Shown here one piece after another: positions 1-14,000 of a stretch of 64,000 nucleotides of DNA; position 1 is the stretch's first letter, and the number at the start of each line of letters is the position of its first letter. The stretch comes from Blastomussa wellsi. Its lineage: Eukaryota; Cnidaria; Anthozoa; Scleractinia; Plerogyridae. The DNA lies in the NCBI GenBank assembly GCA_947652115.1, contig OX393568.1, forward strand, positions 913,353 through 977,352, written 5' to 3'. Under the pieces are notes generated by a model. The model made no database searches, was not told the DNA's origin, and saw nothing but the letters and a program-made list of their open reading frames with translations. The translations under genes were made by a program, and so were the position numbers.

Positions 1-408
1 CAATTTTCAGGGAATAGAACATTGGGAAATGAGGTGCAAACAAGGAGGTGCTTAGTCAAGCAGGAACTTGCAGTTTTCTTCCACTATCTCTTCTTGATTG
101 AAAATTTATAAATTCCTTAATTAAACAAAAATCTTGGAAAAATACTACTCTCCTCTTGGAAAGGCCAGAGGTACAAATGGGTGTGTACATTGTGTGTGTG
201 TGTGTGCAGGGTGAGGCAAGGAAAAGACACTTTGGACTTAGGGAGATCGAGGAAGGCTGGGGAGAGCTATGCCAGGATGCTCTCTTTTCCCTTCAACTTT
301 TCTTTTTTCTTTCCACTGTAAATTACTATTATAATTACTGGCCATGTGATAAATGTTTTGCAGTTTTCAATTTCAATAAATATTTCATTCCAAGTTTCAT
401 CTGAATTC

Positions 409-3400
409 CTACGATGATTCAAACTGTACGACAAGTTCATCCCTGTGCTCAACGTGAAATCCGGATAATGAAGCATTTGCACCTTTAGCAGCTTGGATTG
501 CCTGTAATTGAGCAAAATGAACAGAAGTCCAATCACAAATTCTCCTTACAAACAGCATACTCCTGAACCTCTGTATACAATATTACTTTATTGCACTTTT
601 TTGGAAACACTTTGGTTTATGGATTGAAATCACTGAGTGCAGTGCAGTCAGTGTAATTCACAGCCGAACAAATTTCTAACTTTTGCAGCAATTTTTTTAG
701 ATCTAAATTTTCTCAGCAGTACACTGTTGTAAGTAATAGTTTGTCTAAAACAGCACATTTTCTGCAGTTTATTATTTGAGACACTGCCTGTTCTCATTCT
801 TTAAAAAAACTTAAGGCCTGTTTACATGGAGGTGGCAGACCACGAGAAGGTGAGGATAGCAACCCACCCGTCCATGCAATTCCTCACATTTTCCTGATAG
901 TGTTTGTAACATGATAGGTAGGGTAACCCGCCTAGCTGGATCATGTTTTGCCATGTAAACACTTCACGGTGGAGGTAACCCACATACCCGGGGTCAGGTG
1001 AAGTGCACCAAATGCAAATACAAGTGGTAACAAGAAACTACAGCACTGAAACATTGAAGCAAGAGCTGTAAGTGAAAGCAGAGGAGCATTAACTGCCAAA
1101 AGGCATAGTTTTGTGTAGCCATTTTGTGTATTCCTGTGGTCAGATCAAGATTGTTTACCCCGTCAATCTGGGGTCAGTAGATTGCAGGGTAACCTAGGCA
1201 GGTTACCTCACCTACATAACCTGGGGTCCCCCACCTCCATGTTAACAGCCCCTTAATAGCAGCCATCAAATACTTACAAAAGCTATGTCTCCTTGTGTTA
1301 TTGGTTCACTAGCTAGCACTGACTGTGGAACTTTAACTCCATTGGGGAGATCACCAGGATTATGGGGTGTTGAACCATTAACACCTGACAACTTTGACCT
1401 TGAAAACAAAATAACCAAGGAGAGAATCAATAGGCCATTTCCAAGTTCTCTTCTACCTCTGTTTCAAAACGAGTCTAAGTGTGAAACTATTCACAGATGA
1501 TGAAAATGGACATGCAGATAAAACACAATCATTTTCATATGAATGATTTTGCATAATTTTACTTGTTTTGACACTGAGACAAAAGAGAACTCGGTTTACT
1601 AGTATGCTGTAGCCAGCGACATGAAACCTCTGTAAGATGGCTTCTAAAGAAAGATTAAAGACCCATGACAGACCAGTATGCATTGCGTGCATCAACTTCA
1701 GTCGCCATCTTTTATGCGAGTTGAAAAGTACCTATCAGACAATTACGCCTCAATCCTGTGTTCATCAAAACAATAACAAATGCGCACAATGCAGAGTGGT
1801 CTGTCATGGGTCTTTAAGAAAACTTGTTTGGTTTTCTCTCCTCTACATTTTGCACAACGTACTTATTTTAACGAGCCTGTTCAATATTATCTTAGTTAAC
1901 ATGAGCCTTCATGGGCAACCAAGCCAAGTCTTGTGGTTGCCCCAGTGGCAACTGGACATAAAAGTAAATTTCGAACTGGGATTTCTCCCTGTTTACTATT
2001 ATCTCTTTCCCTTTTCTATTTATTTTAGTCCAAGTTATCAATGTCTAAAAAATATTTGTTATGTGTTGCAGGCTCACCTAGATTGGCTTTTGCTAGCTGC
2101 GGGCAAGTCAACTTCTGTATTTCTTCAATGAATTGTAATTGATAAATAATATTAAGTGTGTGTCTTAGTGTTTGTATGTACAGGTACACTGTAGGAAGGG
2201 CATAAATTTTACAGAATTGGTGTACATACATGTACTACAGTCTGTTTGACTTACATATATTGTCTTGATCGCTCCATATATTCTGTTCTTTCTATGCTGT
2301 GTGGTTCAGTTGAAGACACATCTATAACTTTGCTGTTGGAGTAAGAAGATTGATGTGAAACAGTATACGATAGGGGATCTAAATTTTCTAGTTTACACAA
2401 TGTTTATGGGAAATCATTTACTATTATAAGAGCATTCTTGGAAAGCCTCTACTGATAATAATAACAACATACTGTGCAGTCTGGTGAAGTATTCTGCTGA
2501 GTAAAGACTGTTCATCTGTCTTGGATATTGGTCCTGAACTATGATTGTGTGAATCCTCACTGCAAAGCAAAACAATAAGAGTAATTTGTTGAAAGATACA
2601 TGTATGTCTAGAAAGGGTATAATTATAGAAGCTTGGCAAGAGAAACTGTTAAAACTTTCTGTGTCAGACACATGTATCATCTTGGTACATGTACATGTAT
2701 AAACGAAAAAAGTTTACAGGTAATTTTCCCAGAGTGGTACTCGGGGGATGGGGGGGGGGGGGGGCGTGTTGGGGTCTGACTAGCCTGAAATTGTGAACAT
2801 AAAAAATACATGTACCTGGCATCAAAATTTCCTAATATGTGACAGATCTCTTTACCCACAAAGGTACTGAGCGTGTAAATTTGCAACCCAAATGATGAAG
2901 AGTTCTTAATCTGAAGTTTTGGATCCACAGAGCTCTGCATGTTTACAATTTACTATAAATTAATTATTAGGAAGGACCTGTGACTTACATAGATCTTTGT
3001 CCATTAGCAATTGGTGTTGATGATCCTGGTAACAAAGGATCTCTCTCACTTGCTTGTCTCTGTTAAACACAATAAAGTCTGTAACAAGTGTTGACAACAA
3101 GCAAATCCCTTCACTACAAACATTAACATTTGCTAAGAAAATTTCCTGACGTTACTTATTGAACTGTTCGGTAAATATTGATTGTACTTAATCGGATGAC
3201 TGGGTTTGTCTATTTTGACAATTCAAAACTATTAAACAACAACAAAAAAATTACCAGTGGTGATTAAGAGATTCATACTGGTTTTTGCTTCACGTCATTA
3301 GCAAGATTACCAGATGAGATACTTGCCCTGGCAAAATCTATTTTCCCATTGAAAAGTGAAGAACGACAACAAATCAACATGAAAATTAATGGAAAGTTTA

Positions 3401-4761
3401 GTACTTTTATTACATTCATATGACCAGTTTTGGGATTGTTTATGAAACAACATCATTACCAGATTTGTAATAACCAAAGTTTCATGAAGTTTGATGATTT
3501 CAAGATGAAGGGAGCAGCAGACCACTACAAACTGGGCAAAAGCTTCGCCCATATGAAAAATAAACTTGACTCAAATATAGACTCAAACTTGACTTGTCCA
3601 ACTGACGACTTTTTGGATTTCTTTGGTGTGCATGTTATTTCAGCCACCTTGGGCAAGCAGATGACTGTGAATATAGATCCCTGATGATTTCCAAACAAGT
3701 CAAACCCAATCAAACACATTTCTAAAAATCTAAACTTCACCCTAAATACCCTTAATTTAACTCCATCAAACCGCATAAAAAGCAATAGAACATTTAACTG
3801 CTTAAAACTACTTGCGAGAGTTTGATTATGTTTGCTTTCCGAGCCCAATCAAACCTATATACCTGGAAGTGCCAACTTTTTTTCAGTAAAATGTGTGAGA
3901 TTTTTCGTCTCCACAGAATCTGAATTTCCAAAGATTTACTGACGGCTTCCGAAGATTGTCAAAGATTTCAGAAGACTTCTGAAGATTGGCGAAGATTTCC
4001 GACAACTTCCAAAGATTTACTGATGACACATGTATCCTCGGGATACGACTTCCGAAGCTAACTGAAGGTGTAGAAAGATTTTTGACGACTTCAAAACAGG
4101 GCTAACGATTTCCAAAGGATTTCCAACCAATTTCAAGCATCATTTATTTAATCGGGTTTTAAGCAATTACACCCATTATTGTCAGTTTGGTGTGAGAAAT
4201 TGGTCTGAATGCACAAGATCACAATTTTAGATCCGCAGGCATAGTGCATAGTGGCAAGTTAATTTGTTTTCAACAATGGCCAAGTATCCAGTTAGTAATG
4301 AAAATGGCTTTTGTATATTATCCGGTCCCCAACTTAACTTGCCTCTACATGCATGCCTGTTTTTACTAAACTAGATTATTTTTCAGGCAGTTTGAGTTTT
4401 TTGGTCTTCGAATTTTAACACGATGAGAAACTGCAGTATAGCATCCTGTAAGTTGAGAGTTTATAAGATCCTTACGTACAAGACTTCTCAACTAAAAGAG
4501 CTTGGTTGATGGCTTGAATCGAAAGTCCAAACAAATTACAGTCACATATTCATACAAAAACAAGTTGATCTCCTATTTTCGGTGACAAGAAAGATAAAAA
4601 CTCTAACAGTAATGCGAATAAAGACTTTCGTGATCAATAGAGAGTGATCGTGATCTTACGAATAAGCTAAAAGTTCGTTTATGACAGTCACATGACGTAC
4701 AATCAGACGAAAGACTTACTTGGCCATCGTTGTCGTCTTCACCACTAAAACAACAACCCAT
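409..4761 (-). CDS. LAMTOR1: LAMTOR1 (Ragulator subunit p18), 7 exons
   Basis: Lipid-anchored scaffold of the Ragulator complex, which holds Rag GTPases and mTORC1 signalling on late endosomes and lysosomes. Minus-strand exons, 5' to 3': 4761-4720, 3059-2989, 2559-2473, 2332-2255, 1643 to about 1575 (or 1563), 1398-1278, 501-409. The start gives MGCCFSGEDDNDG, with Gly2 for myristoylation and Cys3/Cys4 for palmitoylation, as in human p18 (MGCCYSS). Family segments follow in order: TDEQSLLSRIL, VIDVSSTEP, EYMERSRQY, VLASEPI, and a C-terminus DELVVQFESS. Phases agree across all junctions. The fifth exon has two possible weak donors, both phase 2. The protein is about 186-190 aa; human is 161, and the excess lies between RQY and VLASEPI. 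The gene is head-to-head with NUMA1. Identity is confident; the exact fifth exon is not. Confidence 0.9.
811..1256. mobile_element. TTAA-bounded MITE in the last LAMTOR1 intron
   Basis: Starts TTAAGGCCTGTTTACATGG and ends with the inverted CCATGTTAACAGCCCCTTAA. The ends match over about 24 bases with few differences. TTAA at both edges fits a piggyBac-type target duplication. No coding capacity. Confidence 0.65.
3920..4035 (+). repeat. Degenerate GAAGATTT repeat in LAMTOR1 intron 1
   Basis: CTTCCGAAGATT, CAAAGATTTC, CTTCTGAAGATTGG and similar words follow one another; CTTCC.AAGATTTACTGA occurs at both ends. Confidence 0.45.
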
Positions 4762-5066
4762 TCCTAGCAGAGTGTTGTATTCAAACTTATGCTTGGCTCA
4801 AATCGTGTAATCGGTACGAAACTAAGAACGACACAACACTTCCAGAGTGCTCAAAGATAATCTTGCAAAATATCACAATCTTTTACAGAAATCCTATATG
4901 ACAGGCTTGGTTACTCGGCACATCTCGCAAAGATCTGTGGGATCAGTCGTGTCAGTTTCAAAATCAACCGCCAAATTGGTGATGACCACTTTGTTGTGTG
5001 CGTTCTGCGCTTCATTTTGAAGCTTTTTATTCTGTTTTAACGTATTTTTTAGATCATTGAAAGAAA
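4762..5066. promoter_or_regulatory. Shared LAMTOR1/NUMA1 head-to-head promoter region
   Basis: Only 305 bases separate the start codons of LAMTOR1 (minus) and NUMA1 (plus), so both 5' UTRs and the core promoters must lie here or overlap the genes. I see no clear TATA box in the right place for either gene. A bidirectional promoter is inferred from geometry alone. Confidence 0.55.
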
Positions 5067-8000
5067 ATGAATCCATCAAATTCGAAGTTCTTGTTAAACT
5101 GGGTGAGTATCATGCTTTCTTTGTGATTCGAATTCAATGTTATCGTACCTTCATTTGCAAAATGTTTGGAACGTCGATCCCAAATCAAAACGAATTTGGA
5201 ACACCTTTTGTGTAAACGTGCCTTGATTACATTTAGCTATGAAAAAAGGTTTCTAGACAAGGGAATTTTATTCATTTCTAAGTTAATTTTTTCAGATCAA
5301 TGTAAACGCTTCAAGCGACGATGAGAAAGTTAGATCGATCACGGACTCTGCAACTAAAAAACTGCTCTTGAAGATTCTACATCAAATGTAAGTTCTACAA
5401 ACTTGAATTAGTAGTACATATGACTTTATATTACCATCCCTGGATGTACAGCTTCAGCAATTAACCAGTTGGTGATCTAGTGTTCAAAGTGCATGTCGCA
5501 ATTACGGTACGTACCGGTAGTTCAAAGCTGAATTGAAACTCATGGTGCAGGACAACTTCTGTCTCAGAGAGACCAGACACGACTGAATATTTTTTCAGAG
5601 AAGCTGACAAAATTTTGAACCCCTCGGATGCAAACTTCAGAAGTTTTGACAGCAAAAAACTGGATTGTCGGAATCTGTCCCCGCACCGGATTGTTCGAAA
5701 ATTTTGGTCTGTTGTCCTGTGGTAAATCCCAAATTTATGCTAATGATAATAATAATTGACTGAAAACTGATGGTGTACTGTATGTCATAGTGACAAGGAA
5801 ACTGTGAAAGACTTGCCGAGTGACCGTGATTCATTTGAGGCTGAAGTCGTCTCTTTAATAATCTCATATCTTGGAGGTAAGAAAAAAGGTCATATATGCT
5901 CATGGCAAAATTATGACTTTTAATGATGATGATGATGATGATGGTTGTTGATGATGATGACGATGGTGTTGTCTAATGGTGACGGAATTTTACTTTGCTT
6001 TCCATTACATGAATTCGTTTTTGGTCATTACATGTGCAACAACATTGACAACAACTTTATTTCAACAAAAACACAAGATATAAGTTTGGCATTTGTTGCA
6101 ATAAGCAGTGGATATTCGATGAACTAAACTCAGTCAACTTGGAAAAATAGCTGACCCCAAGATATAATAACAACCTGCAAATAACATGCTAGAACATGCT
6201 AATGCTCTAGACTGTCTTTCTTTGTAGTCAATTATTTTTCTCTTCCAGGCTTCCACCGCCAGAACTTTGACTCTATTATTAATAAACAAAATCTAAACAA
6301 CAGAGATGATTTGGAGATCGGGAAGGTGTGTGTACTGTCCAGTAATTTATAAATAAATATTATTATAATATTTATAAACTCGTTTGTTTTTTTTAACTTC
6401 ACTTTGGCCTAACTTGCTTAATAAAGTACATCTCTTTACATGTAAATTTGTCATGCCCTGTGATTGCTATTCATCATGCCAGTATAATCCAGTAAAGCCA
6501 TAATACCGGTATACTGTACTTACTCATGTATAAGTCGACCTTTCATGACCTAAAAATCAGTCCAAAAAATTACCCTTGACTTATACACGAGTACATGTTT
6601 TTTTTTGCTTATACAGTACATGTGTATCATTTTCAGACAAAAACTTATGCAAATAGGTATTTCGGCTTAGGGTTGGTTCGTATAGTGAAAAAGTGTGACT
6701 GAGGTCTTGAAAATGCTGCCCGAGGCCAGCTGTGCACTATATGATGTGGTTTAATTTATCATACACCAAAACAAAGAAAACTACTGAATACAGTAATTTG
6801 TAACAAGGGTAGAATTTTACCAAGAACGAAATAAAATTATGAATCATAAAAGTGGTCCAGACTGCAGCAACAGAGCTCAATAGAATCTGATTTCCAACTT
6901 GTACATCAAACAAGTTCTCATGAATGACCTTTTTGATGATGAGTTGGATGCTTTTCTTAATTTGCTTTTTGCCATAACATGCAGTTGACAGATGACTTGC
7001 ATGAATGTGTCCTTGCTAACTGGGCAAGTGAGCAGGGTGTGATACGTGCATATTTAAGGCTCTGTGCCTGTCCCTGCTGTTTAACATTTAATTTCTGACT
7101 GATACATGTACATGTATGTTGTTTTTCAGGTTATTACACTCCTGCTGTGTGGTGCAACCCAGTGCGATAATGTCGATGTTTTTGTAGACCAAATCACAAA
7201 GCTGGACCTTGAGGATCAGTACAGCTTTAAATTCTTGATTGAATCTGTTTTGACTAGTTTGGAACACGGCTCTCTCACTGAGGAGTCATTTGCTTCCATT
7301 CTAAGCAAGAAAGGTTGGATATATTGTGGTTTAATTTTATCTCTGGTTTAAAATTTTTTAAGCCAGTTTGATTTTCATTTCTCATTGTCTCATGTTGATT
7401 AGCATAATCTGAAACAAAGGGAAATCAACATCAAACTTGTGTAAACATTTTTAAACCAAGGATAAATTTAAACCACAACAGATAAACGTACACAAAATGT
7501 ACATTTTAGAACTTGCACTTGCACATTAACTACACTTTTCCCCACTAAAAAGAAGAAAAGTGTAATGCAATGCCCTGTACCTTGCAATGAAGGCAAATAC
7601 ACAGGAATCATTTGTGTTAGCTCGCCGGTGGTTTGAAGGGGGAGGGGAAAAAGAAAGCGATAACAACGCTTTTCTTTGATCATGTCTGCCCCTCTTCTTA
7701 CTTTCCCTTCTTCCTTCCTTTCAAACCACCTGCCGCGTAGGCTATTTCATGTGGAGCTGAATAATATTTATTCGTCTGCAACAGTTTCCACGATTGCAAA
7801 CATACATGGCTGAGAATATAACGCATGGTAAACCTCTTGTTGACTTATTTCTTAAAGGAGCTACACGTCATTGTTTGTGTACATTGAAAATTTCAACCTA
7901 AATTTTTCAAAATCTTCATTTCTGGGCAAGTGAAAGTTTTCATAAATTAATTCATTTATTCATCACACTTCTGAGAATTTTTCGGGCTAGTGGAAATGGC

Positions 8001-11000
8001 CTCCAGGCTAGTACATCGTGGCTTCAGTTTGCCCGAAGGCCAAGTTGGAAGACTTCTGTGTACCCTGAGACTGCGAACTTACATTTGAGCGTTACTATGA
8101 TTAATGAATAGATAACTCAAACTATTGTGACGTGTATGTGGCTCCTTTAACTTGTCACTCAAATGAATGAAAAGTACTGTAAGTTAATGAAAGGATATGG
8201 CTACTGTAAATTAAATAAATGTGAAAAAAGTTGGATACATGTGCCATGGATAATTTTCATTCCTTCTGATTTCAGCAAATATCTTAGAATTTCCAAAGCT
8301 GGAGCATGATGGTGAACAGATTCCTTCACCTGCATCTGTCCAGTCCCCAGTTGAGGCTTTCTTTAGCAATTCACCATTAAAATCTCTTGTTGCATCTCCA
8401 CAGTTACGGAGCAAACAAAATCAGGTACAGGACTTTGCACACTGCTTGTTTGTGGCTGCCGCTAGGCTCCTTTAAGTACTACTAATAAAATTATTGTAAA
8501 ATTAGTTCCATTTAAAGGGGCACTGTCACGATGTATTTACCTAAAACTGTTATAAATTCGCAAAATGGCCATTAAATTTAATATGTAATAAGAACTTACA
8601 GTCATGTAATTAGCTCTAAAAGCAATTTCTTGAAGAACGTCCACACTGCAGCAACATTTTTGCAAGATTTCAACGATTTTCGAGTCAAACTTGAACCTTT
8701 GAAAACTGTCATCCTGGTGCTTTTTCAAAAGTCATTATCACAATTCGTTTCCATCCTTGCCATCGTTAGCCATCCTCACTTCCTAATGGGGTTCATCATT
8801 TGTCGAGTACTGCTCTACAAAATAAAGCCATTATTGTTCAGCTTCCAAAGACTGATGTATGTTTTTGAGATTTCTGAAATCATGCTAAAAATGGTGACAT
8901 TGTCCCTTTAACTAAGACACAATGTGTTAAGCACATCACTAGTGGAGCTGTTGTATGCATCTCAGTGCAGCAGTGGACATCATATTTTTGTCATGGCAAA
9001 TGACTTTCAGTTGGTTACATTTCATTCTGACAGCTCATGTTGAACAAGCTTCAGCTGAAAGTCTCAAAGTTGCAGGCCAACTTAGATCTGCAGAAGGATG
9101 TACAATTGGAATTAGAATCTGAACTCAAGGAGAAAAACAAAGAAATTGATAAAAAAGGCAAGCTTAGATGAAGTACATGCTGTAAAACCTATTTACATTG
9201 CCAGTGCTCGACACTAACTTTTCAGCTTACTAGCCTCGTGGCTAGACGTTACTAGCCAGAAAAAATTTTTACTAGCCCAGCGTTGGTGTTGGCTAGGTCC
9301 GATAGCAGTTGATCCCTAGCAAGACTTGCAAGCACAAAGCAAGCGACTTTCTTTGAACACACACTAGTGGAAATCTAAAACCTACTAACCAAAACTAAAT
9401 TTCTACTAGTCTGTGGCTAGTTGGCTACCGTTAGTGTCGAGCCCTGCATTGCTCTACATTATGTTCAAAGCAAAATAAGGAAAAATGGAAAACTGGGCGA
9501 GTCAGTGTGCTTTTCTTTTCGGTATTTTAGCCTGCCAAAATTGCTTTGTGCAACTCCATGTTAAATGAATTCACCGAGCTCCAAAGCTTTGGCCATCTTC
9601 CAAACTTTGTCTGATGCAAGTTGTACAGCCTGGGGTTTCCTTGGGAGGGGAGGGGTCACACCAAATTTGATAGTGTTGTGATCTAAGACAAAAAAGAGAA
9701 CAAAATGCAATACAAATAAATTACATTTATTTTAATTATTGAATATCAAAGGAATTATTTTGTCAGCTTGTCCAATTCTAATGAACATTAATTTTATCCA
9801 TAGATGCTGCAATTATAGAATTACGCAAAGAGGTCTCACAACTAATGTCTTCAGCTGATGAGTTGGAACAAATGCGCAATTTTGAAAATGAATATCAAAA
9901 AACTAACAAAGAGAATGCAAGGTACTTACCGTACTGATCAGAAGATTTGTTGCTGCAGGTTGTTTTTCTTGCACCCAGGGTACTTCACCCCTTCCTGCTT
10001 ATTTCACTTCCTAAAAGAGAGCTTACCATGGGCTAAAAAATTCACTAGAAAACAGACTTAATGGACAGAGCTACAAATACTTTTTCCTGTGAACAGACAG
10101 TTAAGTTTCCAACTAATAAGTCACCACTTTTGATTGGACAAACCTGTGGTGATGTCGACGTCATGCTTGATAACATCTTCAACACAAAACATTGGTGTTT
10201 AGCTGAGTAGGGCTCTGGGAAATAGAGATATGTCCAATTAAAAACAAATCCTTTAAATACAGACTGAGAAAAATATAAAGACTCTAAAAAAGGACATTTA
10301 TAAGGCTAAAATCAATCATATCTAAAACGAAAAAATCTAAAAATTCTAAGATTACTTTCATCAGTGGGAAGATGTGAATATTATCTGGGCGTTCTGTCCG
10401 ACCACAATTGAGCTCTCTTCAGACATTGGCAAATTTCGGTTGGCCATTGTCCCAGCTGGGCTTGTTGATTCATGAGCCAGCGTAGTTTTTTCCTTATCGC
10501 CTGGTCCCTGTGGCTTATACATACCCTGTATGCCATTTTGTTTTTACTTCTTGATGCCAGTTTGCTTGGCAATAAATTTATACTGTAAGGAAGAATCATG
10601 GTGGATGCTACAGCTGCATGTCTGTTTTGTTGTATTGTTCAGATTGAAGCAAAAGGTAGTCGAGCTTCAAACATTTAGACAACAATGTGGGGACCTCGAA
10701 AAAAGAGTCGTCAATTTTATGGAGGAAAAAGACCAGTTTGAAAAAGAGGTATAAACCTAAAGTAAAAAATGTTATTAATTTAATTTTGCCTCTTATTTGT
10801 ATGGGTGAGAAACAGCGATCGTTGTTTTGCGTTCCATCCCAAAGGATCCTATCCTGGAATTACCAAAAGGCAAATTAAGGTTTTTGAGGCCTCTTCCATT
10901 CCGTTATGAAAGCGACAAACAAGAAAAGTTCTGTCTGGAAATTATTAGCTAGGCCATCCCCTTTTTTCTCAGTTTAGTGTCGTCCGACCGACCCAAATTT

Positions 11001-14000
11001 TGTATTTTGTATGACCCAGTCAAACATTTTTTCACTTTTAATCTCAAAATAGACATGGTTTTGCCCATACAAGATACACTCGGCTAGTCACGTAAAACGT
11101 CTGTCTCGAGCGTTGTTTTTTGTGTAGTATAGTGCCTAAATTGAAAGCTTACGAGAGATATTTCAATCATTTTCAGCGAGTTGAAGCAGAACAATTGAGA
11201 TCTTGCATCGGTCGGTACAAAAGTAAAATCCACCACCTGGAATTCAAAACTGGTGAATTGGAGGCATCGCTTCATAGAAAGGAACAGATAATTATCAAGC
11301 TACAAAATGATTTGCAAGAGGTGAGTATACCAACTTTGTTGTTGTTGTTGCAAAATCATGCAACAAGAATCGAGACAGGTGACCGTTGAACACCCAACCA
11401 CACCACACCAAATGTTCCAATTTTATCCCGTTGTTTTCTTTTCCGAACAGCATTGCAAAACACACGCGAAAAGGCCTATGAGGGAAGTTACCAGGCGGTA
11501 AATGTTTTCGTGATAATTTGGGATCTTTTTGTCCGTATACCCAGGCTTTGTGCGCAGCATCAAAGTCGGCTCAAATGAGGAGAGAAGAAAAGCGATCACA
11601 AGAGATTGAAGTCGACGACTTGGCGGTAGAAGATATTAATTTTTGTTCTTCCTCCGAAGGTAAGGTGTGAATCAACCTCTTTAGATTTCATCCATCGAGT
11701 GGAAGTCCTCTTTCAGGGCGCGAGACTGACTTTTGCCCTATCAAAATCACTAGATTCAATCTATATTACGTGAATTAAAAAAATCATCGCCTGGACACTG
11801 TTTTCTCATCGGGAAAGCTAACAGAAAGGTTTGTGACTTTCGGATGTACACTCTGCAAAACAACGTGAAACTGATAAATTAAATTAAACAAAATCTGCCT
11901 TATTTAAGGCTGAATACACCTCCTGAGTTTTCCAACTCTGTTGGATCGATAGCGTCATGTTTACATGACCATGAAGCAACCATTAAAAATCGATGGCAAG
12001 ACGCTCGCAAACTCGAAATTTCTAAACGGCAATTTTCACACTCCAGTCATTTTGGCAATGTACTAGACCTGTACAAACTGTATAATACAAATTGGCAGAA
12101 AACCTGTTAAATTTTTACTTCTTTGTGGATAGTTGATTAGCGCTCTTAGTCTCTAGCCCTGGACTATTGTTTCTACTCGTTTTTTTTTTCAGCTGTTTTT
12201 GACCTTTTCTCTTTCGTTCGTTTACAAACCGCTGACTTAGGTTTGAATTTCCTGAATTATGCTCTGCTGTAAAACCAGTGACATCAACCACTTCTATTCA
12301 ACAGTAATTTCTTGTGTTTATCTCAAAGAAAATTCCCCAAGCCACGCTCCGATCGCAGCTGTCAACATAGAAAGTAAAATCATCGAACTAGAACTGGAAA
12401 AAACCCGACTGGAATCACAGCTGTCGACTACTGTCAATCAAGAAGAGTTCCTCGCATTGAAGGAGACACTGGAGGACGCTAAGGAGGCGCAGTCTTCTTA
12501 CAAGGTACACAGACTTCTGCTTCTTTTCCAAGCTATCAAAACAAACTTTCATGCCAAAATTCTTCAAGAAGCTTGGCGAAAAGGGCGTTTTCTTGAAAGG
12601 CAAAAATTCTGGACATTTTGGTTGGAAGCCAGTAATTAAATTCAATTCTTCAACAACCGTGTGGTCCGACCGCCAATGAATTATTCTATATTAATACGGG
12701 CAACGAATCTGACATTCTGCGCGTTTTAGTCAACGTTCTTTACGCGTTGATGTTTCCTCAGAGTAGCCTGCGAGCAGGCTCCGGCAGGACGGGGTGGGTC
12801 GGGGGCTGGTGGGCACCGTCCTCTACCCACTCGGACTCATCCCCAGAGCCTGTTCACAGGCTACCTCAGAGAGAAATGGCAAATGTTGTTCCCTACATCT
12901 TCTTTTCCTACTACTGACAACAGTACTACTTGCCTTCCAGCGTCAATATAATTAAACTGTTTTTTAATAGTTATTCCTTGGATACAGCCCTTGTGGAATT
13001 TTGACTCCTTTGTATAAAAAGCGATGATTGATAGTCATTTTCTTTATCGTTTTATCGAAAGGAACATTATGTAGCAGCTAAAAGTAGGATTCAGGAGTTG
13101 GAAGACCAACTTGCAACTGAACAACAAAAGAGGTAAGGTTTTGAGCTTGCTGTATCAATAATGCCAGTCTTACCTATCAAGTCACGTGATGTGAAACAGC
13201 TGATCACGCGATACAGCAAACGTACCACGTGATACATTTTACAACTACTGCGAAGAGGGTGAAAGAAATCTTGGTTATCGCAATCTACTTGAAAGAGTAT
13301 TGAATGTTTTAAAATTGTCCTGTTTCACAATGTCAAAGGACTTGTTCACGCTAACTGGCGTTTAATTCATATCCTTATCTACACGAACGCGAGGAGGACG
13401 TAAATTTTTTTACTGGAGGCGAATATGGTGCACTAATAATACAATTGATATGTATTTCCTAGTGCCCAAAACGAAGAACAACTGAAGAACGTCCAAGAAC
13501 AATGCTTCCAAGAAGTTGAGGAGCTGAAAGTGGCTCTATCGGATGAAAGCTCGCTGAAAGCGCAACTGGCTGAAGAGCTTGACATGAGAGAAAAGAGACT
13601 TCAACAGACAACTGTGGAAATCCAAGCGCTGACGAGTTTAAAAGCGGGGTTAGAAAGCAGTCTTCAGACGAGCGACGCTCGAGCACGTGATGAGAAACTG
13701 AAGTACAGTAGAGAAACGACCTTGAGGAACGATGAGATCGACAAGCTGAGAAAACAAATTCAGTGTTTGGAGGAAGAATTGAGCAATAGGTTGCAGCATA
13801 TTCAAACTGTAGAGCGAGAGAGAGACCAAGTAAGAGACACATACGAAGAGATGTTGGAAGCTGTAAAAAACGAATTGGGTGAGTATACTTCCTGATTCCT
13901 AACATTTGGGGCCGGTGCCGACGGTGTCTGCCTGATTATAGTCCAAACTATCAGAAATTATTGTCCCTGACCAACTAATTGATGTGTATTCCTTAAAAAT

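Noticed and set aside
2414..2680. 88-codon minus-strand frame
   Set aside because: Overlaps LAMTOR1 exon 3 in the wrong frame; the correct frame gives TDEQSLLSRIL.
8630..8911. 93-codon plus frame
   Set aside because: Lies fully inside a TTAA-bounded MITE in a NUMA1 intron and has no family match.
13459..13905. 148-codon minus-strand frame
   Set aside because: Antisense of NUMA1 exon 14, whose plus-strand frame has correct splice sites and heptad pattern.
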